The notes below the pieces were generated by a model. That model did not search any database and was not told the origin of the DNA. It saw only the letters and a list, made by a program, of their open reading frames with translations. From positions 62,001 through 126,000 of the forward strand of contig NVWA01000013.1 in assembly GCA_002746535.1 (NCBI GenBank): a stretch of DNA of 64,000 bases. The letters run 5' to 3'. The stretch is from Planctomycetota bacterium. GTDB taxonomy: Bacteria; Planctomycetota; GCA-2746535. Numbering within the stretch: the stretch's first letter is position 1; every line of letters starts with the position of its first letter. Positions 27,503 through 34,775 of the stretch are shown here, one piece after another. The position numbers and the translations under genes are program-made.

Positions 27503-28831
27503 TCATTTCTTCCAATTCATTAAAGCTTCATGGAAAGCTTGACCTCGTTCAATAAAATTTTTATACATTCCAAAACTAGGCGCACCAGGACTAAACACAC
27601 ATTTTTTTATATTATTTTGCTTATCTATATGATGAAAGACCTCTTTGATATCTTCCAAAAATATGATTCCTTTTCTCTTTTTCTCTTTTAAGGTGTCATG
27701 AATCAATTTGCCTGTATCACCCAAACACAAAATATGTTTAAGTGTATCTCTATCCAACAATTCTTCTAATAATTTCTTCTGATCTATACCCCTATCAAAC
27801 CCACCAATAATTAAACAGTCTACATCCTTTACACTTTTAATTGCATTTATAGTTGATTCAGGGATTGTTGAAATCGAATCGTTAAAAAATTCAATCGCAT
27901 TAATTTTGCCGGAAAATTCCAATCTAAATTCTAATCCACTAAGGCTATCTAATGAATTTTCAATATCATTAATATTCATTCCCAGCTCTAATAAAACGGC
28001 TACGACGGCACATAAATTTAATTTGTCAGATATTTTCCAAAATAGTTTCTCATTTATTTCAATTTCTTGATTATTCTCTAAATAAATTTTCGAATCTAAA
28101 GCATTTATATCTGCTTCATTTTTACCAGCAGTAAAACTAACTTTCTTTCCATTCCCAATTATATAATTAGATGAAATATCTTTATTATAGATCAGGACAT
28201 TTGAATTATTTTGGAATTTTCCGATTAAACTTTTAGATTCAAAGTAATCATTACAGCTTAGATGGAAATCTAAGTGATCAGGAAACATATTAAGCAAGAC
28301 GGCTATATCTGGACTACTAGAAATATTTTTTAATTGATAGCTTGATAATTCCATGACAATAACATCATCATCGCATACATAATCAACAAAATTAAATAAA
28401 GGTTGACCAATATTCCCACCTAAAAACCCTTGTTTGTTAGAAAATTTTAAGGCATCATAAATATATTGAGACGTTGTGCTTTTCCCTAAACTACCCGTAA
28501 TACCAATTTTTTTACCGGGCACATATTTTAAAAATAATTCTGATTGTGAAGTCATCTTTTCTTTATTCGCTTCCATCAATTCTGACCAAGGAATTCCAGG
28601 ACTCTTGATCCACAAGTCTACTTCTCCAATTGACTTGACCCAATCCTTTAAAAGATGTTTTTGAGCATTATCCTTTTCAGGTAATTTCTCATCGGAATCA
28701 TCAAAAACAATTATTTTTAATTCATTAAAATACTTGCGTATATATCGATAAGAAGATTTACCCTCAACGCCATAACCCAATAAACCAATAGAACAAAATT
28801 GACTAAGATATTGATTCAGATGATTCATCAC
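27503..28831 (-). CDS. murD: UDP-MurNAc-L-alanine glutamate ligase (MurD/MurD2)
   Basis: A 442-residue Mur ligase that adds glutamate to UDP-MurNAc-L-Ala in the cytoplasm. The ATP loop GITGSLGKSTT near 108-118, the central MFPDHLDFH and the C-terminal FSPGAPSFGMYKNFIERGQAF are family signatures. The start overlaps the murL stop: a GTG four bases inside or the ATG one codon later. Because murL is directly upstream and coupled, this ligase may be the L-Glu-specific MurD2 described with MurL in Xanthomonas. That specificity is inference; sequence motifs alone do not settle it. Confidence 0.93.
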   Translation of the reverse strand: MMNHLNQYLSQFCSIGLLGYGVEGKSSYRYIRKYFNELKIIVFDDSDEKLPEKDNAQKHLLKDWVKSIGEVDLWIKSPGIPWSELMEANKEKMTSQSELFLKYVPGKKIGITGSLGKSTTSQYIYDALKFSNKQGFLGGNIGQPLFNFVDYVCDDDVIVMELSSYQLKNISSSPDIAVLLNMFPDHLDFHLSCNDYFESKSLIGKFQNNSNVLIYNKDISSNYIIGNGKKVSFTAGKNEADINALDSKIYLENNQEIEINEKLFWKISDKLNLCAVVAVLLELGMNINDIENSLDSLSGLEFRLEFSGKINAIEFFNDSISTIPESTINAIKSVKDVDCLIIGGFDRGIDQKKLLEELLDRDTLKHILCLGDTGKLIHDTLKEKKRKGIIFLEDIKEVFHHIDKQNNIKKCVFSPGAPSFGMYKNFIERGQAFHEALMNWKK

Positions 28832-30162
28832 TTCACATAATCTAAAAAAGGTTCTGGAATATTATGACCATAATTATTTTCAATTTCAGGTATATTCTTA
28901 ATTGAAGAAGCTTTTTCTGAGAACCGCCTTAATAATAAGGGCATGTCGCTATTGTCTCGATTTTTAATCACTTGCTTAATAGCCATATTCACTTCACTCA
29001 CTGTTCCAACACATTCAAAAGGCTTCACATCTTCTAACCCTATTAAAGCATCAAATGTTGGTATAAGTTCGTGAGAATCCCATATATTATTTTTAAATAT
29101 TTCCATCAATTTATCATGTGATAAAAAAGGAGAAAGAATAATCCAGACAAACAAACATTTCGGACATTCAGAGCACCAACAATCGATTTTACGACCAGCA
29201 TTGCAGCTTCGAAAATGTGGGAAAAATCGATTCAATGCTGAAAACCTTTGGGCAATATTTAATTCGCTCAATGTTCTTAATAAACTAAAATAAATAATAT
29301 TTTTGGAAAGAAATGAATTATTAAAATTTGCGAAATCCAATTCAAACTCCAAAGATTTACTGTATTGATGGTTAATTTCCTCATCAATGATTTTAGCATT
29401 ACCTTCATTAGCACTTGACTCGTTACTTAAGATTAAATATTTTCTTTGTTTGGCAACGGCACATATATTCAACAAAAAAGCTAACATTGCTGAAAAGGGC
29501 GTGTGCCCATTTAAGAAACCTTCCGAATTTAATTTTAATAAATTTTTATCAATAGATCTTTGAACAGTTATAATATTTTGCGGATTAATCTCTTCATTTG
29601 CAATTAATTGCAAAGTACTTTTTTGCGGGTTTACCAAGAATACATCAAACTTTATCTTCTGCTTCTGGAGTATATCTAAGCTAACTAACGAATCTTTTCC
29701 TCCGCCGATTGGTAAAATCGCATCGCTAAATTTTTCATGATTTGGAATACTATTGGTAATTTTATTTTTTGAAGGTTCAAATATGAAATTAATAAAATCA
29801 ATTTCAGAACATTGAATTCCATTAATATATCTAAACTCACCAAGTCCTTTATGGAATAGTTTTTTCCAAAATGGAATCATTCCTTTTTCAAAGGTGCCAC
29901 AATCAATCTGATAATTCTTTGAGCAAGTCGCTTTCCAATAACTTATCGACTCAACCAAACCATATTGAAAAACAAAACGGTCTAAATCATCTAAATTTAA
30001 ATCCAGAGCCAACTCATTAAATAATATTTCAATATGAGGCTGAAAAATGGCAAGATTTTCAATTTCAAATTTCAAATCAATTATTAATTTATTTCCAATC
30101 AACTGATATTCATATTTAGTATATTTAAAGATTAAATATTTTTTTCTGTAGGATTCAAACAT
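28828..30162 (-). CDS. murL: UDP-MurNAc-L-Ala-L-Glu epimerase (MurL)
   Basis: A 444-residue protein matching MurL, which uses ATP to epimerise the terminal L-Glu of UDP-MurNAc-L-Ala-L-Glu to D-Glu. It has a PP-loop ATP site, LPIGGGKDSLVSLDIL (151-164), an SNESSANEGNA segment, and a C-terminal cysteine cluster around CWCSECPKCLFVWI. It precedes murD with a 4-base overlap, the arrangement known from Xanthomonas (murD2-murL). It is the first gene of the run reading down to the helicase. No Shine-Dalgarno is clear at the ATG. Confidence 0.88.
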   Translation of the reverse strand: MFESYRKKYLIFKYTKYEYQLIGNKLIIDLKFEIENLAIFQPHIEILFNELALDLNLDDLDRFVFQYGLVESISYWKATCSKNYQIDCGTFEKGMIPFWKKLFHKGLGEFRYINGIQCSEIDFINFIFEPSKNKITNSIPNHEKFSDAILPIGGGKDSLVSLDILQKQKIKFDVFLVNPQKSTLQLIANEEINPQNIITVQRSIDKNLLKLNSEGFLNGHTPFSAMLAFLLNICAVAKQRKYLILSNESSANEGNAKIIDEEINHQYSKSLEFELDFANFNNSFLSKNIIYFSLLRTLSELNIAQRFSALNRFFPHFRSCNAGRKIDCWCSECPKCLFVWIILSPFLSHDKLMEIFKNNIWDSHELIPTFDALIGLEDVKPFECVGTVSEVNMAIKQVIKNRDNSDMPLLLRRFSEKASSIKNIPEIENNYGHNIPEPFLDYVK

Positions 30163-30248
30163 AGAAATAATTAATTAAATAATAATAAATGAAGGAATTA
30201 TACTAATAGGATAGAAAAGCGTTATATAGAAATATAACGCTAATAAAA

Positions 30249-30322
30249 TAGTGGTAAGTGGATTTGAACCACTGACCTGCGGCTTATGAATCCGCCGCTC
30301 TAACCGACTGAGCTATACCACC
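30249..30322 (-). tRNA. tRNA with CAU anticodon (Met elongator or Ile2)
   Basis: A 74-base cloverleaf on the minus strand. The acceptor stem GGTGGTA pairs with TACCACT (one G-T), the D arm is GCTC/GAGC, the anticodon loop is TTCATAA with CAT at 34-36, and the T arm is AGTGG/CCACT with loop TTCAAAT. CCA is not encoded. The base pair closing the anticodon loop (31-39) is an A-G mismatch. CAU can be elongator Met or lysidine-modified Ile2, and I cannot separate them. Confidence 0.92.
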
Positions 30323-30372
30323 ATGAGGGGTGGAGATTTTAATGAAGGATCTTAGATTTTCAAGAAATAAAC

Positions 30373-31947
30373 TTAAAGAGGCAATTCAAAAAACATACTT
30401 GTACCCACTTTTACCTCACTTTGAAGGTACATTTTGCCACCGTGCCCCTGTTCGACAATGTTCTTACAAATTGGCATACCAAGACCTGTACCAGAGCTAT
30501 GTGACTCCACAGATTCTACTTGTTCGAACTTATTAAAAACTCTATCAAAATCAGAAGAGGCAATACCGCAACCATTATCTTTTACTTCGATTTGAATCCA
30601 ATCTTTGTTTTCTTTATTAATTTTACGAGAATAAATAATAATTAATCCGCCATCCGGAGTAAATTTGATCGCATTAGATAGAATATTTAAATAAACTTGA
30701 ATTATTCTATCCATATCACAAGAGACTTCAGGAAGATCAGTCGCAAACTCTTCTCGCAATTCGATACTTTTTTTCTCCGACAGTGACTTGCTACTTTTTA
30801 TACACTGACTGGCAATTGGGTTTATATCTTGCTCAGCAAAAATATATTCCATTTTACCACTTTCAGATTTAGATAAATCTAGGATATCATTAATTAATCG
30901 AGCAAGTCTCTTGCCTTCATCGTGAATAATATTTAAAAATTCATCTGATTCTTCTTTGCTGTCTATCATTCCAGGGGTCAACATGACTTCAGAATAAGAA
31001 ATAATCGATGCCAGAGGTGTTCGTAATTCGTGAGAGACCAAAGACACAAAATCATTTTTCATAGAATCTAGCTCTCTTAATTTTGCTACTTCTCGGCCTA
31101 ACGATAAATCTCTAAATATAATTACAAACCCTAATTTTTTACCTGCTTCATTTACAATAACGGAACTGGTAATACCTAAATAAAATTTATTTGTTTCGCT
31201 TAATTCATATTCGAATTCCGTTTCAGCGACGCCACCTTCATTTTCTGCTGCTATGTTTAAAGATTTAATAATATTGGTGATTGTATCAGGGAAAGAATTG
31301 AATAAATCTTGCCCAATAGCTTCTTCATTTTTAACATTAAATAAAATGGCAGCATTACTATTAATATTGGTAATTTTGTTCTTAAGGTCAATAGCAATCA
31401 AGCTATTAGGAACACTAGTAATAATACTTTCGACTACATTTTTTTGCTCTTTAATTTCTTGGGTTAATTCCATTACGGATAAACAAGAAGAGACTTCTTT
31501 GCCAACTAATTTTAAAGCAAGGGAGCGAAATATATTAAACTCATCCCCTTCGTAATCGACCCAAAGGCAAATAACTCCGAATGGATTGTTGTTACTTATA
31601 ATTGGAATTAATATATAAGATTGAATTGTGTCATCAGACTCAATATTGGCAGGAATTAAAGAAGGTTCATTATGCGAAATTGACCAATTATACATATCCC
31701 TATCAATGGATAGCTCATCTGGTCCTAATTCCCCAATGACCTCAAGTTCACTCTGATCCTCAACTTGTCGAAAAAATTTATAATAAACAAAAGATGATAT
31801 TTCGTCCAACACCAACTCAAGCTCGGAAATGAAATCAGACAGCTCCTGAATGTTTGTTAGAGATTGTAAATTATTTGTGAGATGAACGAGTTGATCAAAA
31901 TACTCTTTATAAGAATTATTTTCTGGAGAATCTGAGTCATTACTCAT
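30373..31947 (-). CDS. Sensor histidine kinase (GAF-PAS-HisKA-HATPase)
   Basis: A 524-residue kinase with no transmembrane segment, so cytoplasmic. Order: a GAF-like domain (about 20-165), a PAS domain (about 172-285), a HisKA dimerisation helix with phospho-acceptor His306 in VSHELRTPLASI, and a HATPase (about 405-522) with N box NILSNAIKFTPDGG and the DNGCGI and GTGLGM boxes. All catalytic boxes are intact. It is preceded by an HDOD protein gene 13 bases upstream on the same strand. No response regulator is adjacent, so its partner is elsewhere. Confidence 0.94.
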   Translation of the reverse strand: MSNDSDSPENNSYKEYFDQLVHLTNNLQSLTNIQELSDFISELELVLDEISSFVYYKFFRQVEDQSELEVIGELGPDELSIDRDMYNWSISHNEPSLIPANIESDDTIQSYILIPIISNNNPFGVICLWVDYEGDEFNIFRSLALKLVGKEVSSCLSVMELTQEIKEQKNVVESIITSVPNSLIAIDLKNKITNINSNAAILFNVKNEEAIGQDLFNSFPDTITNIIKSLNIAAENEGGVAETEFEYELSETNKFYLGITSSVIVNEAGKKLGFVIIFRDLSLGREVAKLRELDSMKNDFVSLVSHELRTPLASIISYSEVMLTPGMIDSKEESDEFLNIIHDEGKRLARLINDILDLSKSESGKMEYIFAEQDINPIASQCIKSSKSLSEKKSIELREEFATDLPEVSCDMDRIIQVYLNILSNAIKFTPDGGLIIIYSRKINKENKDWIQIEVKDNGCGIASSDFDRVFNKFEQVESVESHSSGTGLGMPICKNIVEQGHGGKMYLQSEVKVGTSMFFELPL

Positions 31948-31960
31948 TTATAATTCCAAT

Positions 31961-32827
31961 CTAATTTTGATCGTGAATTAAATCAAAGAAATCTTTGGCT
32001 TTATCTAACTCTGCTAAAACGCTTATCATTAATTTATCTAAATTTTCAGTTGTTAAATCTAATTCTTCAGCAACCTTTGGATCCATTAATGGGATTTTAT
32101 TATCTCCCCCATTACCAACATCTAATGCTCTGGCAATAATATCACCGGCATGCAGAATATAAGCCATCAACTTATCTCCTCTAGCTTTTTGAGGTTGATG
32201 GTGACATTTAATACCCTCAATCATGTCGGGGTTTAAGTTCCATTTTTCGGCAAGCCATACTCCAATTTTATCATGTCCAAAATCAAATAATTCTTTTTCA
32301 GCTTCGTAGAAAAGACAGTCTTTTTCTCTTACAATAGCAGAGACTTGCTCACAAATATCTTCTAAATTACAGATCAAGATTACTTTTCCTAAATCATGCA
32401 ATAATCCTGCGACAAATGCTTCTTCAATATCTAACTTAGAATTTCTTAATTTTGCAAGTTGGCGACAAACAATTCCGGTTGTTAAAGCATGTTCCCATAA
32501 AGAACAAATATCTACAGTACTGTTCTTTGGTCCTTTTGTCATTCCAAATACCGATGCAGCTAACACTATATTTTTAACTTTAGCAAAACCTAAAATTACA
32601 ATTGCATGTGTAATTGTTTTTATTTTTTGAGGAAATCCATAAAAAGGAGAATTCACTAATTTCAAGACTTTCACGGTTAAAGACTGATCATCAGAAATTA
32701 ATTTACCCACATCATTTGCATTTGTTGATAAACTTTTTGTTGCTTGCAAAATCTGGGTTACTACCACTGGTAAAGTCGGTAAATCGTCAATACTTTCAAT
32801 TCGATTTCGTAAATTTAATGAATCCAT
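31961..32827 (-). CDS. HDOD domain signalling protein
   Basis: A 288-residue HDOD protein. The N-terminal half has the family LPTLPVVVTQILQATKSL and DQSLTVKVLKLVNSPFYG segments, and AHAIVILGFAKVKNIVL-type repeats follow. The centre keeps an HD pair in AGLLHDLGKVIL and a downstream CHHQP, so unlike many HDOD proteins some HD metal residues remain. HDOD proteins are usually non-catalytic hubs for signalling or motility. It lies between a small unknown gene and the histidine kinase in one short operon, so a shared pathway is likely. Confidence 0.9.
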   Translation of the reverse strand: MDSLNLRNRIESIDDLPTLPVVVTQILQATKSLSTNANDVGKLISDDQSLTVKVLKLVNSPFYGFPQKIKTITHAIVILGFAKVKNIVLAASVFGMTKGPKNSTVDICSLWEHALTTGIVCRQLAKLRNSKLDIEEAFVAGLLHDLGKVILICNLEDICEQVSAIVREKDCLFYEAEKELFDFGHDKIGVWLAEKWNLNPDMIEGIKCHHQPQKARGDKLMAYILHAGDIIARALDVGNGGDNKIPLMDPKVAEELDLTTENLDKLMISVLAELDKAKDFFDLIHDQN

Positions 32828-32836
32828 TAGGGTCTT

Positions 32837-33181
32837 TTAACTTTCAGGTTTCGCATGGGCAGACAGATGCTTAATAGTAAGTTTCATCAATTTATCCATG
32901 AAGGGATCTTCACGAACTCTTGAAAACTTCTTTGCAATTCTTATGACTAATTCTTTATTAATATTTTGTGGCTTCTTTTCAGCTACCTTTTCCACCTTTT
33001 TTGCTTCAACTTTAGGTTCTTGACCTTCAATTTCCACATTTTTCACACCCCACTTTGCTAATCGCTTTAAAAGTAAAGGTGTAACTTTACTGCCTATTTT
33101 TACAACAACACGACCAGTACCATCTTTAATTTCTGACTTGATGACATCACCCGTTTTTAAATCTTCAATTAATTTTATCAT
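32837..33181 (-). CDS. Small protein resembling the N-terminal module of HD-GYP proteins
   Basis: A protein of 114 residues from the ATG at 33181 (a GTG four codons earlier is possible). It starts IKLIEDLKTGDVIKSEIKD, then GTGRVVVKIGSKVTPLLLKRLAKWGVKNVEIE. That pattern of a small beta unit plus a helix resembles the module in front of many HD-GYP and related signalling proteins. A Lys/Ala/Pro linker and a basic helical tail follow. It is the first gene of a run with the HDOD protein and histidine kinase. It has no catalytic motif, and its function is unknown. Confidence 0.65.
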   Translation of the reverse strand: MIKLIEDLKTGDVIKSEIKDGTGRVVVKIGSKVTPLLLKRLAKWGVKNVEIEGQEPKVEAKKVEKVAEKKPQNINKELVIRIAKKFSRVREDPFMDKLMKLTIKHLSAHAKPES

Positions 33182-33330
33182 GGAATAGTGCACTTTATAG
33201 GTTGAATTCTCTAAGCATTCTACTCTAAGAACTCATCATTTACAAATTATTACTTTAACGAATTTTGAATAATCAAAGATTAATCCGAATAATCGATTAA
33301 GTATTGTGAAGTTAAATTGAACAAAGGAAA

Positions 33331-33355
33331 AGGGTCTCCACGAATTTGAAAACCC
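33331..33355 (-). terminator. Rho-independent terminator of the infC-rpmI-rplT operon
   Basis: On the minus strand AGGGTTTTC pairs with GGAGACCCT (nine pairs, two G-U) around an eight-base-scale loop, followed by a short pyrimidine-rich tract TTTTCCTTT. It sits 18 bases past the rplT stop, as expected for the end of this operon. Confidence 0.55.
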
Positions 33356-33372
33356 TATCGATAAACAAACTA

Positions 33373-33726
33373 TTAATTGCTAATAGCAGATTTACTTTTT
33401 TCTACTAGTTTATTGAATGTAGCAATATCTTCAAATGCTATTTGAGACAAAACTTTCGAGTTTAAGTTGACACCCGCTTTTTTAAGACCATTAACGAAAG
33501 TAGAATATTTCATTCCACCAGTTCTTGCCGCTGCATTAATTCTTAAAACCCAAAGGTTTTTCATAGTACGCTTTTTTTCTTTACGGTGCTTATATGCATA
33601 AGCTTCTGATCTTAAAACTAATTCCGCTGCAGCGCGATGTCTTTTTCTACCAAACTTAAAGCCTTTTGCTTTTTTTAATATTTTTTTGACTCGTCTGTGA
33701 CGAGGAACCGCTGAATTCGATCTCAT
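33373..33726 (-). CDS. rplT: 50S ribosomal protein L20
   Basis: A 117-residue basic 23S rRNA-binding protein. The N-terminus (RSNSAVPRHRRVKKILKKAKGF) and the NLWVLRINAAARTGGMKYSTF segment are diagnostic. A strong AGGAG precedes the ATG. It is the last gene of the classical infC-rpmI-rplT operon and in many bacteria represses that operon by binding its mRNA. Confidence 0.98.
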   Translation of the reverse strand: MRSNSAVPRHRRVKKILKKAKGFKFGRKRHRAAAELVLRSEAYAYKHRKEKKRTMKNLWVLRINAAARTGGMKYSTFVNGLKKAGVNLNSKVLSQIAFEDIATFNKLVEKSKSAISN

Positions 33727-33738
33727 AATTTTTCTCCT

Positions 33739-33939
33739 TTATCTACCTAACGCTCGAAGCACTCTTTTTGTTGAAGCTGACGAACCTTCGATCACTTCTT
33801 TAATTCTAAATTGTCTTACTCTTTTACCACTTTTATTAGATTTTAAATGTCTCGCTCCAGCTTTTTTATATTTCAATTTGCCGGTCTTAGTTACTTTAAA
33901 TCTTTTTGCCATGGCTTTATTAGTTTTCATCTTAGGCAT
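33739..33939 (-). CDS. rpmI: 50S ribosomal protein L35
   Basis: A 66-residue very basic protein with the family opening [21 protein letters not shown] and a [20 protein letters not shown] core. It lies 12 bases upstream of rplT and nine bases after infC in the standard order. The length is normal. Confidence 0.97.
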   Translation of the reverse strand: MPKMKTNKAMAKRFKVTKTGKLKYKKAGARHLKSNKSGKRVRQFRIKEVIEGSSASTKRVLRALGR

Positions 33940-33948
33940 AATATTCTT

Positions 33949-34467
33949 TTAACCCCTATCTATTTTTTTCTTTGATTTCGCTAATATCATAACAAGTCGA
34001 TTTCCTTCACGTGCTGGAGGTGATTCAACTTTTCCTATATCAACTAAATCTTCTTCAATTTTTTCCAATACTTTCAAACCTAATTCTGTGTGGGCTAGCT
34101 CTCTTCCTCTAAACATCATCGTAAACTGTACTTTGTGTCCCACTTCTAAAAATTCACGTGCTTTTCTAACTTTAATATCAACATCGTGTTTATCAATTTT
34201 TGGTTTCAACCTGAGCTCTTTTAATTGCATTTGTTTTGTTCTTGTTTGCTTTTGTTTTTTAGTATGGAAACGTTTCTTTCCATAATTTTCAAGCTTGCAA
34301 ACAGGTGGTTTACCCTCGGGGGCAACCAGAACTAAATCCAATGTTGATTCACGTGCAACAGATAAAGCCGATGCTAAATCCATTACTCCAAGTTGTTCAC
34401 CTTTTTCTGAAATTACCAGCATCTCATCTAAGCTGATATCTTCATTAATTTGATGTTCTTTTATAAT
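33949..34467 (-). CDS. infC: Translation initiation factor IF-3 with non-AUG start
   Basis: IF-3 binds the 30S subunit and proofreads start codon choice. The protein begins KEHQINEDISLDEMLVISEKGEQLGV and carries both IF-3 domains (VLVAPEGKPPVCKLENYGK; HDVDIKVRKAREFL; MFRGRELAH). A longer open frame reaching 34572 would translate through tRNA-Val and is false. A strong GGAGG at 34471-34475 is followed not by ATG but by ATT (34465-34467, spacing 3) then ATA (34462-34464, spacing 6). The next ATG is inside the N-terminal domain. I place the start at ATT, matching the AUU start of infC in other bacteria; ATA is possible. This gives about 172 residues. Confidence 0.93.
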   Translation of the reverse strand: MIKEHQINEDISLDEMLVISEKGEQLGVMDLASALSVARESTLDLVLVAPEGKPPVCKLENYGKKRFHTKKQKQTRTKQMQLKELRLKPKIDKHDVDIKVRKAREFLEVGHKVQFTMMFRGRELAHTELGLKVLEKIEEDLVDIGKVESPPAREGNRLVMILAKSKKKIDRG

Positions 34468-34495
34468 AAACCTCCAAAACTTTTCGAATCTTACA

Positions 34496-34569
34496 TGGGC
34501 CACATAGGACTCGAACCTATGACCTCTTGCGTGTCGAGCAAGCGCTCTAGCCAACTGAGCTAGTAGCCC
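34496..34569 (-). tRNA. tRNA-Val (GAC anticodon)
   Basis: A 74-base cloverleaf 20 bases upstream of the infC Shine-Dalgarno on the same strand. The acceptor stem is GGGCTAC/GTGGCCC with one G-T, the D arm GCTC/GAGC, anticodon stem CTTGC/GCAAG, loop TCGACAC with GAC at 34-36, and T arm ATAGG/CCTAT with loop TTCGAGT. CCA is not encoded. Position 33 is C instead of the near-universal U. Co-transcription with infC is likely given spacing. Confidence 0.88.
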
Positions 34570-34775
34570 CAAAAAGAGGCCGGATTATAGATATAACGCT
34601 ATTTCTGTCAAATTGAATCTCATCCTTTTTAACAATTATCACCTTTTAAAGAAGATACTATCACTTTTCAATTTGGTGAATAAATAATATAATGAAATAT
34701 ATGTAATTAAATGTCCATATCTTGCCGAAATATAGTGTGACTTTATAATTTTAAAATTTCATATAGAAAATAATT

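Noticed and set aside
34468..34572. N-terminal extension of infC
   Set aside because: It is a translation of tRNA-Val and the leader; IF-3 homology begins after the GGAGG.
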